Below, in pieces: positions 1 to 10,920 of a DNA stretch of 64,000 nt. Made by a program: the position numbers and the translations under genes. The notes under the pieces are model-generated. The model ran no database searches. It was given only the letters and a program-made list of their open reading frames with translations, and had not been told where the DNA came from. This DNA is from Salmo trutta (Eukaryota; Chordata; Actinopteri; Salmoniformes; Salmonidae): the NCBI RefSeq assembly GCF_901001165.1, contig NC_042968.1, positions 81,660,064-81,724,063 on the forward strand, given 5' to 3'. The stretch's first letter is position 1, and the number at the start of each line of letters is the position of its first letter.

Positions 1-784
1 CAGGATATGTGGTTTCCAGTTTGCATAAAGTCCAGTATAGTTCCTTGAGGGACGTTGTGGTATTGGCTTGAGGGGGAAAATAGACGGCTGTGACTGTAAC
101 CGAAGAGAATTCTCTTGGGAGGTAATACGGTCAGCTTTTGATTGTGAGGTATTCTAGGTCGGTTGAACAAAAGGACTTGAGTTTCTGTACGTTATCACAA
201 TCATACCATGAGTGGTTAATCATGAAACATACACCACCACCCTTCTTCTTTCCGGAGAGTTCTTTATTCCTCTCTGCACGATGTACTGAGAACCCAGCTG
301 GCTTTATGGACAGGGACAGTATATCCGGAGAGAACCATGATTCCGTGTAACTGCGTATGTTACAGTCCCTGATGTCTCTCTGGAAGGAGATCCTCACCCT
401 GAGCTCGTCTACTTTATTGTCCAGAAATTGAACATTAGCGAGCAATACACTCAAAAGCGGTGTATGGTGTGCCCGCCTCCTGAGTCGGACTAGAAGTCCA
501 CTCCGAATACCTCTTCTCCACCGGTGGCATCTTGGAGCAACCTCTGGGATAAGTTCAATTGCCCTGGGGGGTGCGAACAAAGGATCCAATTTGGGAAAGT
601 TGTATTCCTGCTCAAAGTGCTGGTGAGTTACTGCTGCTCTGATATCCAAAAGTTATTTCCGGCTGTATGTAATCACACAAAAAAACGTTCTGGGCGAATA
701 GAGTAAGAAATAACACACAACAACAAAAAATACTGCAAAGTTGCTTAGGAGCTAGATGCAGCCATGTCTGTCTGCGCCATCTTG
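1..784 (-). mobile_element. Rex/jockey-type LINE, 5' portion, runs off the left edge
   Basis: This is the 5' end of a non-LTR retrotransposon read on the minus strand. The element appears to begin near 784, where the minus strand has an ATG-containing start (ATGGCGCAGACAGACATGG), and it continues beyond base 1. The same family, with reverse transcriptase and 3' tail, recurs at 8145-8507, 26230-28800, 29598-32971 and 34035-35505. The plus-strand L2-type LINE starts almost immediately at the other side, so the two LINEs are arranged head to head. The family label Rex/jockey is from remembered motifs and is tentative. Confidence 0.75.
131..649 (-). CDS. LINE ORF fragment, N-terminal part and start of endonuclease domain
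   Basis: The 172-codon open segment encodes the N-terminal region of a LINE polyprotein and the beginning of an apurinic endonuclease-like domain, which would nick target DNA for target-primed reverse transcription. Visible motifs are ANVQFLDNKVDELR (about residues 71-84), YTESWFSPDI (about 101-110), where the glutamate corresponds to the metal-binding Glu of the family, and GGGVCFMINHSW (about 137-148). Translation continues in another frame below base 131 with a PPQANTT-like segment, so at least one frameshift is present. Upstream, 650-784 is in-frame-like 5' leader. This is a decayed copy rather than a host gene. Confidence 0.7.
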   Translation of the reverse strand: MDIRAAVTHQHFEQEYNFPKLDPLFAPPRAIELIPEVAPRCHRWRRGIRSGLLVRLRRRAHHTPLLSVLLANVQFLDNKVDELRVRISFQRDIRDCNIRSYTESWFSPDILSLSIKPAGFSVHRAERNKELSGKKKGGGVCFMINHSWYDCDNVQKLKSFCSTDLEYLTIKS

Positions 785-2450
785 CTGACTGAAACATGGC
801 TCAAGCGTGATGAATTGACTGTGTTAATTGAGGCCTCTCCTCCTGGTTACACTTTTGACTATATCCCCTGCACATCCCGCAAAGGCAGAGATGTTGATAA
901 CATTTACAAAAAAATAAATGACTGCGTTTTTATTTTGTGTTTCCAGTTATGAAATCTATGCAGCCTACACAATCTTTTTTAATAGCTACTGTTTACAGGC
1001 TTCCTTTCCTCAGCTTTCCTCACTGAGTTCCCCGAATTCCTATCGAACCGTGACTTCAATATTCACATGGAAAAGTCCACAGACCCACGCCAAAAGGCTA
1101 AATGTAACCTTGCGTAATACCCTAGATGCAGTCGCACCCCTAAAAACAAAACATATTTGTCACAAGAAATTCGCTCCCTGGTTTACAGAAAATACCCGAG
1201 CCCTGAAGCAAGCTTCCAGAAAATTGGAACGGAAATGGCGCACCACCAAACTGGCAGTTTTCCAACTGGCTGGGTAAGACAGTGCTTGTTGCACCCTCGA
1301 CAACTACTATGATTATTATTATTTGACCATGCTGGTCATTTATGAACATTTTAACATCTTGACCATGTTCTGTTATAATATCCACCCGGCACAGCCAGAA
1401 GAGGACTGGCCACCCCTCATAGCCTGGTTCCTCTCTTGGTTTCTTCCTAGGTTTTGGCCTTTCTAGGGAGTTTTTCCTAGGGAGTTTTTCCTAGCCACCG
1501 TGCTTCTTTCACATGCATTGCTTGCTGTTTGGGGTTTTAGGCTGGGTTTCTGTACAGCACTTTGAGATATCAGCTGATGTACGAAGGGCTATATAAAGAA
1601 ATTTGATTTGATTTGGTTTGACTCCTCTTTGAATCTGTGAATTTCTCCAAAACTCAGTTGTCCTGAGTCTGCACAGAACTGCCAGGACCTAAGATCAATG
1701 GAGACACAAGTTTTTTAATCCTGTATGTCTCGACGCATTCACGAAAATAATCATGAACTCTGAACCTTCCAGCTGCCTACTGGACCCTATTCCAACTAAA
1801 CTACTGAAAGAGCTACTTCCTTCCTCTGCCCTCCAATGTTGAACATAATAAATGGCTCCCTATCCTCCAGATCTGTACCAGACTCATTAAAAGTGGCAGT
1901 GATAAAGCCTCTCCTGAAAAAGTCAAACCTTGACCCGGAATTTTCTTTAACTATTAGCCTATATTGAATCTCCCATTCCTCTCAAAACATTTTTACAAAA
2001 AGCTTTTGCGCAGCAACTCACTGCCTTCCTGAAGACAAATCATTTATAAGAAATGCTCCAGCCTTGTTTTAGACCCTATCATAGTACCGAGACTGCACAA
2101 AAGAGCAGCTTTTTTCCATCTTTTGCAATCTTAACATTGCAAAAACCTTTTGTCAAAAAATTATGCTGAAAAGCGAATCCATGCTTTTGTCACATAAGAT
2201 TAGACTACTGTAATGCTCTACTCTCCGGCTACCTGGATAAAGCACTAAATACATTTTAGTGTTAGTTAGTTAGTTAGTTAGTGCTAAATATAGCTGCTAG
2301 AATCTTGACAAGATCACCAAAATTTGATCATATTACTCCAGTGTTAGCCTCTCTACACTGGCTTCCTGTTATGTCTAAGGCTGATTTCAAGGTTATACTG
2401 CTAATCTACAAAGCATTACATGGACTTGCTCCTACCTATCTCTCTGATTT
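785..2450 (+). pseudogene. Broken L2-type LINE ORF (endonuclease and RT fragments)
   Basis: Short open pieces match the polyprotein of the better copy at 57294-59410. They include LTETWLKRDEL (near 788), the LRNTLDAVAPLK segment (near 1105-1145), TENTRALKQASRKLERKW (near 1190-1240), and the C-terminal segment LHWLPVMSKADFKVILLIYK followed by ALHGLAPTYLSD (2360-2450). The pieces are in different frames, and about 230 bp between 1277 and 1621 of the family sequence is replaced by an unrelated tail. No functional enzyme can be made. The reading continues past the solo LTR at 2899 in the expected order. Confidence 0.8.
1278..1620 (+). mobile_element. Nested L2-type LINE 3' tail
   Basis: About 340 bp that match the terminal 3' untranslated region of the L2-type family, ending in the diagnostic tail with TTTGATTTGATTTGG at 1605-1620. 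It sits in the middle of coding sequence of another copy of the same family. Compared with the minus-strand copy near 59 kb, roughly 230 bp of ORF are missing at the junction, so this is either a 5'-truncated insertion with a target deletion or a recombination product. Confidence 0.7.
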
Positions 2451-2893
2451 TGTCACGCCCTGATCTGTTTCACCGGTCCTTGTGCTTGTCTCCACCCCCC
2501 TCTAGGTGTCGCTCATCTTCTCCACTTCTCCCCTGGGTATTTATACCTGTGTTTTCTGTCTGTCTGTGCCAGTTCATCTTGTTTGTTCAAGTCAACGAGC
2601 GATTTGTCTCAGCTCCTGCTTTTCCCCAGTCTCTCTTTTTCTCATCATCCTGGTTTTGACCCTTGCCTGTCCTGACTCTGAGCCTGTCTGAGGTCCTGTG
2701 CCTTTGCCCCTATTCTGGATTACCGACCTCTGCCTGACCTGACACTGGGCCTGCCTGCCGTCCTGTACCTTGGCCCCACTACTCTGGATTTTCGACCCCT
2801 GCCTGCCTTGATCTGTCGTTTGCCTGCCCCTGTTGCAATAAACATTTGTTACTTTAACACAGTCTGCACTTGGGTCTTACCTGAAACCTGATA
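2451..2893 (+). mobile_element. Solo LTR of a gypsy-type element
   Basis: The segment starts TGTCACGCCC and ends ACCTGATA. It is the reverse complement type of the LTRs bounding the element at 48361-51162, sharing the start, the long middle with repeated cctgcctg/ccttgcctgt words, and the end with tttgggtcttacc-type sequence. A perfect 5-bp target duplication GATTT lies at 2446-2450 and 2894-2898, and the LINE coding sequence continues uninterrupted across the site. This is the expected product of LTR-LTR recombination. Confidence 0.92.
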
Positions 2894-4389
2894 GATTTGG
2901 TCCTGCCGTACATACTTACACGTACGCTATGGTCACAAGACGCAGGCTTCTTTATTGTCCCTAGAATTTCTAATCGAACAACTGAGGCAGGGCTTTCTCC
3001 TATAGAGACCCATTTTTATGGAATGGTCTGGTGAGAGACGCAGACTCGGTCTGGACCTTTAAGTCTTTACTCAAGACTCATCTCTTCAGTAGGTCCTATG
3101 AGTGGCCCAGCGGTGCGAAGGTGAACGGCAAGGTACTTGAGTGACGATTCTCCCTTGCTCTCTCTGCTTGGTTGGCTCCCCTCTTTCCACTGGGATTCTC
3201 TCCCTCTGACCCTATTATGGGGGCTGAGTCACTGGCTTACTAGTGCTCTTCCATGCTGCTTACTAGTGCTCTTCCATACTAGTGTTCTTCCATACTGATG
3301 CTGATGCTGTCCCTAGGAGGGGTGCATCATGTCGTGCCAGGCTATTTTCACTATACTTGACTTGAGTGGGTTGAGTCACTGATGTGATCGTCCTGTCTGG
3401 TCTTGCGCCCCCTCTGGCTCATGCTGTGGAGGAGATCTTTGTGGACTATACTCAGCCTTGTCTCAGGGTAGTAACTTGGTGGTCTGCTGATATCCCTCTA
3501 GTGGTGTGGGGGCTGTGCTTTGGGAAAGTGGGTGGGGTTATATCCTGCCTGGTTGGCCCTGCCTGGGGGTATTGTCGGATGGGGCCACAGTGTCCCCGAC
3601 CCACCCCTGTCTCAGTCTCCAGTATCTATGCTGCAGTAGTCTATGTGCCGGGGGACTGGTGTCCTGTGAGAATTAAAGTATGCTCTCTCTCTAGTTCTCT
3701 CTCTCTCCCTCTCATCACGGAGGACCTGAGCCCTAGGATCAGGACTACCTGGCCTGATGACTCCTGGCTGTCCCTAGTCCACCTGGTCGTGCTGCTTCTC
3801 CAGTTTCAACTGTTCTGCCTGCGGCTAGGGAACCCTGATCTGTTCACCGGACGTGCTACCTTGTCCTAGACCTGCTGTTTTCGACTCTCAATCATTCTCT
3901 CTCTCTCTCTACCGCACCTGCTGTCTCGAACTCTGAATGCTCGGCTACTGACCTGTTGCACACTCTACAACCACTGTGATTATTATTTGACCCTGCTGGT
4001 CATCTATGAACGTTTGAACATCTTGAAGAACTATCTGACCTTAAATGGCCATGTACTCTTATCTTCTGGCTGTCCCAGGTGGAGATTATGACTGGCCACC
4101 CCTCAGAGCCTGGTTCCTCTCTAGGTTTCTTCCTAGGTTCCTGCCTTTCCAGGGAGTTTTTCCTAGCCACCGTGCTTCTACATCTGCATTGCTTGCTGTT
4201 TGGGTTTTAGACTGGATTTCTGTATAGCACTTTGTGACATCTGCTGATGTAAATTATTTTGGGGCTGGATTCATCCGCATACACACGCACAAATGCATGG
4301 ACACACACATGCACTTTATTGCACAGTTATTTCTGAATCAGAGATCCGAGATCAGACTAGCTCCATGTTAATAGCAGCTACATAAACTA

Positions 4390-4655
4390 CATGACAGGGC
4401 GACAGGTAGCCTAGCAGTTAGTAACCAAAAGGTTGAAAGTTCGAATCCCTGAGCCTCCATGATGGGAGAATTTGCTGTTCTGCTCTTGAGCAAGGCAGTT
4501 AACCCCCACAACAATTGCTCCCCGGGTGCTGATGACATCAATTAAGGTACGCCGCCGCACCTCTCTGATTCAGAGGGGTTGGGTTAAATACGGAAGACGA
4601 ATTTAGGTTGAATGTATACAGTTGTGCAACTGATTCGATTTTCCCTAAACCCATA
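4390..4655 (+). mobile_element. tRNA-derived SINE
   Basis: A tRNA-like head (ggtagcctagcagttag A-box-like, then ggttgaaagttcgaatccc as B-box) is followed by a tRNA-unrelated body typical of salmonid SINEs (ctctgattcagaggggttggg). Such SINEs are transcribed by RNA polymerase III and moved by LINE machinery. The exact family name and 3' end are uncertain. Confidence 0.7.
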
Positions 4656-4737
4656 TATATATACTGGGCCCCTAACAGAGCATCTAACGCATACGTCACT
4701 TTATCCTGGTGCCTATTGAACGCCGTTTGGGTCTTAA

Positions 4738-5840
4738 AGCACGTGGTCAAAACGCAATCTTTTTAATGCTACGCGTGTAAAGTAAACAGGTGCAGGCGCT
4801 AAATGAACGCATGCACGCGTTAAATTAACGTCTTCACTCGCTAAATTAACGCTTACACGCGTCAAATAAGTGGGTGCAAATGTGCTTGCAGGTGGTCCAA
4901 CATGTGCTAAATGAATGGCTGCAAGTGGTCCTGCACATGTCAAATTAACGCCTACCACTGCTAAATACACACCTACACCCACTAATTTAACGCGTTCTTT
5001 AATATGCTAATTTCCATAGCTCCTCCTTTCAACCAGATTTCACAGTTTGAAAGAACTTTCTTTTCCACTGCATTGCAAGCAGAGTATACCTTTACAAGGT
5101 AACGGTTTTGTCTTTCAAAATTGTTGTTACGGAATCATAAAGTTTATCAGCTAGTTTACAGTGGAAGGATCTGTTTCTCATCACTGGCTATAAAATTCAG
5201 CTAACATTAACCTAGCACCAGGATCAGCAGTGCTTAGCACAAGCTAAATCAGATACTTGCTAGATAATTTAGCTAACGTCGGTAGCCTCAAACCCCGGCC
5301 ATATTATATCATATAGTTAGCCTCAAACTGCCCGGTCATACTGCTAGCCGCAGTGAACGGCACCGTCTTGTGTTTTATTAAAAGCTCTGCTGAAAAAACA
5401 TGTCAACTATAACAGCCACGGAAACACATTGAACTATGTTAATACTATCAAGGTAAATTACATACTAACAAGATTGTTGCTTGAATGCAGGGCTAGGCAT
5501 ACATAGATTAGACAACGGAGATGCTCAACATCCTGGTAGTTCTCGATTTTTGGACTATTGTCTTTATTTCTCTTTATCATTGACTAAAGGAAGACAAGCT
5601 ACCTAAAGGTGACTTATCGGTAGCTAAGGCAGGATATGTTTTTGGGTTACGTTTTTAGCCCAAAACCTTGTATTTAAGCAAAACAACAGCTGAAGATAGA
5701 CAACTTCTTTGGCTTGACTGGTGGTCATTTCAATGCTAGCGTTAACCGCGCTAGCTCGCGATTTGCATGAAGACACTGAAAAGCTCACATAAAGCAAATT
5801 TAGCTGGTGACAACCTTGTAAAACCCTTGCTACCATCTAC
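4738..5840 (+). repeat. Left long terminal inverted repeat
   Basis: The outer 275 bp (4738-5012) match 15733-16001 in inverted orientation over almost their whole length. They consist of imperfect 21-bp tandem units of the form GCTAAATTAACGCNTNCACGC. Similarity continues inward in patches: ctagccgcagtgaacggcaccgtcttgt (5345-5372), taaaggtgacttat (5605-5618), gcaaaacaacagctgaag (5678-5695), gctagctcgcgatttgcatgaa (5751-5772) and gacaaccttgtaaaa (5809-5823). Each has an inverted partner at 14990-15250 in the mirrored order. The repeated 21-bp units resemble arrays of protein-binding sites, which is inference. Confidence 0.85.
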
Positions 5841-6689
5841 ATGTCAGCTTTTGAACAGAGTACACTTTAATGTGCACATTCCCTTCGTTTTTTGAATATT
5901 TATATTCCATCGAAGCTTATTAGGATAGAATAACTTCAGGCATATACCCAGTACTATGTAGTACAGCTTCAAAGGTTCCCATTCCTTCAACTTTATTTTC
6001 ACACAATTGTGTCTTGCAGAAGGGAACCATGAAGAGGTACTTGGAGTGGGCAAGGGGGAAGGCTGATAAAGCAGCAGAGAAGACCTGATTCATCAAGTAT
6101 CAATTAATTCTGGTGATTCTCACCTGGTTGACATGTATACAAGGTATACAACATTAAGCCCAATCAAATATCCAATGTTATTAAAACATGTATCCCAATT
6201 TACAGTCAAGCAACGTTTGTCAGTTGTGTTAATGTTATGAACTACAAACAATCTATGGTTCTTGAAGTCAATGAATCAATTGAAAGTGACTCCAATTTGA
6301 AATTTTAAAACTGTGCCAGTAAAGATGACAAAAAAAGTAATCTGCTCTTATGGTTCTGTTTACATTTTTTTCAGACACTTTAATCTGACACTCTTGTTAA
6401 TGTTTGACGTCAGGCAAAACGTCTTCCGCCACCGTAGGACGGAGAGCCGCTGGTTAGCATATTTGACTGCAGTGTCTGAGTGTGTGTACCAGGAAAGGAC
6501 GTTAGAAGTTAGGTCCCCATGATATCGAAGCTTCTTACCATCTCCACTGCAGCCCAGTTGATATCGATTTAAAAAACTGGAACAATAGATATCGTGTAGC
6601 ACATAATAGCAAACATTTCACTGGAACAACTCCAGTTTGCCTATTGTCCCAACAAATGTCAATTATACATTTTTACATACATCAGAGTG
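5841..6689. other. AT-rich interval, no gene recognised
   Basis: Within the long-TIR element. I see no splice-consistent exon or known repeat; short open stretches are unremarkable. Confidence 0.5.
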
Positions 6690-7760
6690 CATTTTCTTTT
6701 ATAGCTCTGCTTTCAACGCCATCCTGACCCACAAACTGGTTAGCAGACTCAGGGCTCTGGGTGTAAATCCTGTAATAACAAATTCGATTTTTTACATTAT
6801 CACGAGAATGCGTATCCACAGAATGGACACAATACTACATTTACATTTACGTCATTTAGCAGATGCTCTTATCCAGAGCGACTTACAAATTGGTGCATTC
6901 ACCTTAAGATATCCAGTGGAACAACCACTTTACAATAGTACATCTATATCTTTTTTTTGGGGGGGGGGTTAGAAGGATTATATCCTATCCCAGGTATTCC
7001 TTAAAGAGGTGGGGTTTCAGGTGTCTACGGAAGGTGGTGATTGACTCCGCTGTCCTGGCGTCGTGAGGGAGCTTGTTCCACCATTGGGGTTCCAGAGCAG
7101 CGAACAGTTTTGACTGGGCTGAGCGGGAGCTGTGCTTCCGCAGAGGTAGGGGGGCCAGCAGGCCAGAGGTGGATTAACACAGTGCCCTTGTTTGGGTGTA
7201 TGGCCTGCTCAGAGCCTGAAGGTACGGAGGTGCCGTTCCCCTCACAGCTCCGTAGGCAAGCACCATGGTCTTGTAGCTGCGCGCTTCAACTGGAAGCCAG
7301 TGGAGTGTGCGGAGGAGCGGGGTGACGTGAGAGAACTTAGGAAGGTTGAACACCAGACGGGCTGCGGCGTTCTGGATGAGTTGTAGGGGTTTAATGGCAC
7401 AGATAGGGAGCCCCGCCAACAGGGAGTTGCAGTAATCCAGACGGGAGATGACAAGTGCCTGGATTAGGTACACCTGATCACCAGTGATCATGAGTAAATG
7501 GAGTAGCTGTGGGGTCTGACATAATGGTGATAGGACAACAGTCTCAGTGTAAGCAAAACAAAGTAGATGGTGATACTTGACCATTCTCCCATCTACTGTA
7601 CATTGACATGGCGATGATCAGCAGCTTCAAGTTCCTGGGCACCCTGATATTCTTTTCTGCCCTCAGTTACTTCACTCAAAAAGTCCCACTTGTGCTTCTC
7701 CACTACCCTCAAACTTGCTGCACCATGACCAATGTACCAACTACAGTGTCTTTTTATTGC
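6690..7760 (+). mobile_element. Fragmentary Rex-type LINE, split by an L2 tail
   Basis: Two plus-strand pieces encode typical reverse-transcriptase words: SAFNAILTHKLVSRLRALG at 6710-6770 and ISSFKFLGTL at 7618-7650. The L2-type tail at 6834-7490 separates them. Both lie in the order expected for one ancestral LINE RT domain. The element is too decayed to delimit. Confidence 0.5.
6834..7490 (-). mobile_element. 5'-truncated LINE (L2 clade), C-terminal coding end and tail
   Basis: Minus-strand LINE end. The coding segment at 7174-7490 gives SRLDYCNSLLAGLP, AARLVFNLPKFSHVTPLL and LHWLPVEARS, the usual C-terminal block of L2-clade LINE polyproteins. The 3' tail finishes at 6834 with repeated TTTAC/ATTTAC units and the word gctcttatccagagcgac. 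The same tail word recurs at 35952-36050. This is a second L2-like family, distinct from that at 57 kb. Confidence 0.8.
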
Positions 7761-8144
7761 CATAACACATGTAAATGAAATGTCCATATTTACTGTAAGA
7801 TGTATTTATGGTAACATTGCACATATTGTAACACAGTCCCTTGACATACATAACTTAACTACTTTGCATAATGCTCAGTTTACCCACTCTAAGAAATCAT
7901 AAATGTATTTAAATATTAAAGCTGCATTATGTATTACTGTGTCCAATTGATTCTGGTTGGTTGTAATGTTTTTGAAAACTTTCACTACACAACTTTTTTT
8001 TGCTGATGGACAATCCTGTCGGAAACTTTCATAATATCAATTATTTTGCGACACATCAATTAACATTGGCTGCAGTATTCCTAATTTATTAGGTAGTCAT
8101 GCAATAAACATTTCGGATAATTCCCCTTAAATGAATTCTCTTTA
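7761..8144. other. No gene recognised
   Basis: AT-rich sequence inside the long-TIR element. If the HECT gene originally continued past the LINE at 8145-8507, its terminal exon should lie here, but I could not identify it. Confidence 0.4.
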
Positions 8145-8507
8145 AATCAAATCAAATTGTATTAGTCACATGCGCCAAATACAACCTTACAGTGAAATGC
8201 TTACTTACAAGCCCTTAACCAACAATGCAGTTTAAAAATAAAACAAAAAAAGAAAAGTAAATAATTAAAGAGCATCAGTAAAATAACAATACAGGGGATA
8301 CCGGTACAGAAAATGTGCGGAGTTAATATATACATGTGGGTAGAGATATTAAAATTACTATGCATAGATACAGTAGCAGCAAATAGTCTGGGTAGCTATT
8401 TGACTAGATGTTCAGTAGTCTTATGGCTTGGGGGTAGAAACTCTTTAGAAGCCTCTTGGACGTAGACTTGGCGCTCCGGTACCGCTTGCCGTGCGGTAGC
8501 AGAGAGA
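8145..8507 (-). mobile_element. Rex-type LINE 3' end inserted in the HECT gene
   Basis: A minus-strand, 5'-truncated LINE end. It starts with the coding word LPHGKRYRSAKST then RLLNSFYPQA-like sequence (8404-8500) and ends in the ATCAAATCAAATTGTATTAGTCAC tail region at 8145. It cuts the HECT-like reading after the PVEPQLQF segment, so it is younger than the gene. Confidence 0.85.
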
Positions 8508-10059
8508 ACTGTAGCTGTGGCTCCACTGGCAATCCCAGCCTAGGAATGCTGAAGCCCCCGAAGTGAAAATGAAAACCTTCTCCAGGGTTAAAGGGTATGT
8601 GTTCCCTCCTGAAAAAAGGAAATGGGGGGGACATTAAAGTCCATAAGTAACACTTAATGGAGAACACAATACTCTAAGTGAAAGTGGTTTGGGATTAAAT
8701 TTATCTGTTACATTCTTAGGGGGCCCATGGAAGAATAAGGCTATAAAATGCTATCCCACAGTTGTGAGAGTGATTAAGTGATATTTTACTGATGTGGGCT
8801 GTGTTACTTCAATGATCATGGTTTTGCATCTAACCTTCCACCTCCAGAAGCCAGTCCCTCCAGAAACATGACTCTGCTCTCTATTGCTCTTTGATTGGTA
8901 CCAGGTGGGGAGCGCTCTGCTTTGGAGAGAAGCTATGTCTTTGGCCAAAAGAGGTTTCTCAGTGTAGATGAAAACCTCTCTGAAGAGGCTTGAGTGTCTA
9001 TTCATGTAAGGCAGGAGACCTAGACACTCCAGATCCTCTTTGAATCTATAAAGTAAAAAAAGTCAATGAATTTGCCCTGAAGAATTTAACTAAACTTGAG
9101 ATTCCTTAGATAATATGGAAACTCACTGCTCAAGAGCATCCCGTATCCTGCTTTCTAAGTAGAACTTTGTGGCTGACTCCACCAGGGCATCCCTCTCCAA
9201 CCAGGGCATCCCTCTCCAATTTATGAATGTATCGCACTGTACCGCTTCCTGTGCCTCGTCAACAGTTTGTGCTAACTGGATCTTAGATTGTTTATTGAAC
9301 TGTGTTTTGGGACAAATTAGCAAAACAATAAACTGATTATCACTACCCTTAAAAAAGACTGACTGCCAACAAAAGGAAACCAAATCCATGTGGAAAAGTA
9401 TTCATGAACCACAACCCAATTTTTTTTAAACTTAGTGCAAATTAACAGTAACATAACATCCATCACAGTATAAAGTTACTTACCTTCTCCAACTTCTCTC
9501 TGAAGTCATATTCCGCAATTTCTTTCAGTTCTGGCACAGGAGGTTGTAGGCCACACACAGAGGCCAGTATAGCCTCTGAAAAAATGTGTCTCTACACCCC
9601 CATGTACCAGACAGACAGCAATCATGCGGCCCACCTGCTTGTATACGCCATCATAGAGTGCTGTCACACAGAAGACAAACCGTAAATAAAGGACACATTA
9701 CATTAAAAAATCAAATGTCTTACTCAAGTCATATATATAATGCCATAAACAAACATGTCTTTGTTGGTGTAAAATTGTAACTCACCTTGAGAGTTGCAAG
9801 AAAGGCATTTTTGCCAGTCAGTTCCCTCAAATATTGCAGAGTTATGGATGGCACTCATTAGCAGCCGGAGAAATTCTTGAGGGACCACCCTCATCAGCTG
9901 CCCCTTTTCCATCAGCATCCCTAAAAACCATGTCTATTTTTGCCTCCGGATTAAAGCGGGCTCTTTTAAAGCCTGTCATTGCACAATCATAAACGTTGTC
10001 CCTCATCACATTAATTTGGTTGGCATCTCATTAACTTCAGCAGTGTTTGGAGGTCCACA
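8508..10059 (-). pseudogene. HECT-domain (E3 ubiquitin ligase-like) pseudogene, five exons
   Basis: Minus-strand exon-like blocks with GT/AG-compatible borders: 10059-9786, 9660-9484, 9281-9127, 9045-8835 and 8608-8508. Joined, they read like the HECT region of the G2E3-like proteins abundant in fish: RDNVYDCAMTGFKRARF, LRLLMSAIHNSAIFEG and KCLSCNSQ; VGRMIAVCLVHGGV; AQTVDEAQEAV and LERDALVESATKFYL; EQFKEDLECLGLLPYM; IPRLGLPVEP. Breaks: a one-base insertion after the GGP motif near 9866, a stop or frame change near 10015, a 19-bp tandem duplication at 9187-9224, and loss of the C-terminal lobe with the catalytic cysteine behind a LINE insertion. An active family member would transfer ubiquitin to substrates. 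Position inside the long-TIR element suggests cargo or part of the element's own gene set. Family assignment is by eye. Confidence 0.75.
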
Positions 10060-10140
10060 CTAAAAAAAGAGACATTCAGAATAACAAAGCTCAGATACTT
10101 CCCGCAATTCATCATAATAACAAGACATTGAATTATTTAC

Positions 10141-10325
10141 AGGGATGACTTAATCATTGTCATCACCAACATCAACAGAAGAGTGTGGTGAAGGTGGACG
10201 ATAAGCCTCAAGGAATGGTGGAGGGGAGGCCACAGGAAGTGGTATAGGTGGAGGGGGGCCACAAAAAGTGTTGCAGAAGATGGGGGGGCCACAGGAATAG
10301 GTACTGCCACAAGTGTAGCCTCGTT
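10141..10325 (-). other. Proline-rich exon-like segment upstream of the HECT exons
   Basis: On the minus strand a block bounded by TTTACAG at 10326 encodes TTSTNEATLVAVPIPVAPP in one frame and, after a frame change, a Pro/Ser-rich acidic stretch ending VDVGDDND followed by a stop. Low-complexity Pro/acidic linkers precede the HECT domain in many family members, so this may be the preceding exon. Evidence is weak. Confidence 0.35.
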
Positions 10326-10329
10326 TGTA

Positions 10330-10915
10330 GAAGTAGTCTGTAAAGGTAATTTAAAGGCTTATACATTTCAAAAACATGGAGAAAGCAATAAAGCTGTCAA
10401 ACATAATGTGATTGCGTTCTGAAAATGATTTACAGAAAAAAAATGTAGCCGCATGCATCACTCACTATAGAATGTAATCAATGTGTAGGTCAAGAAGACA
10501 TTTTAAGGATGCATGTAGCTCTATTCTTTAAATAATATTTTCAATATGTATTACATTCAACAAGCAGAAAGTGTTGTTTTCTCCTCCATGGTCCGTCCGA
10601 AGCAATCCATTACAGTACTGCTGCGATTGTTGCAGGAAGCACGGAGAAAAAAACGAGATGGCTGTACCCATCAATGCCACCATGTATGACTATCCTCCAC
10701 CTAAATCAGAAAATACAGCACTGGTTGATACAAAAGCTGAAGACACATTAAATATACAAACATCACCATCCTCCTTTACCACTTAAATGCTGCATCAGGT
10801 TCCTGCAGTATATAACAAAGCAGCAGACCAAATATTAAATTAAAATCCAAAATGTGGAACAATGTTAATGAACAGTCTACCGTGGATCTCAACTATAAGC
10901 ACTTCCGTTAGCCCT
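10330..10915. other. No gene recognised
   Basis: Sequence between the HECT-like block and the LTR element. A 71-codon open stretch at 10571-10786 shows no recognisable motif. Confidence 0.4.
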
Positions 10916-10920
10916 CTAAA

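Larger units (their letters stand above)
785..4250 (+). mobile_element. L2-type LINE, degenerate, with two nested insertions
   Basis: A plus-strand LINE of the same family as 56236-59410 and 62829-64000. It begins with endonuclease-region sequence (LTETWL motif near 788), keeps fragments of the reverse-transcriptase region from 1621 to 2450, and ends in a long 3' untranslated region ending near 4250 (the 'tgtatagcactttgtgacatc' type tail). It is interrupted by a LINE 3' tail at 1278-1620 and by a solo LTR at 2451-2893. Sequence directly after the LTR resumes the C-terminal coding region and 3' region seen in the intact copy near 57.3-57.5 kb. Open segments inside 3384-3869 and 4045-4227 lie in the 3' untranslated region and are not genes. 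Confidence 0.85.

Noticed and set aside
3384..3869. 161-codon ORF
   Set aside because: It lies in the 3' untranslated region of the L2-type LINE, as comparison with the copy at 56.2-57.3 kb shows.
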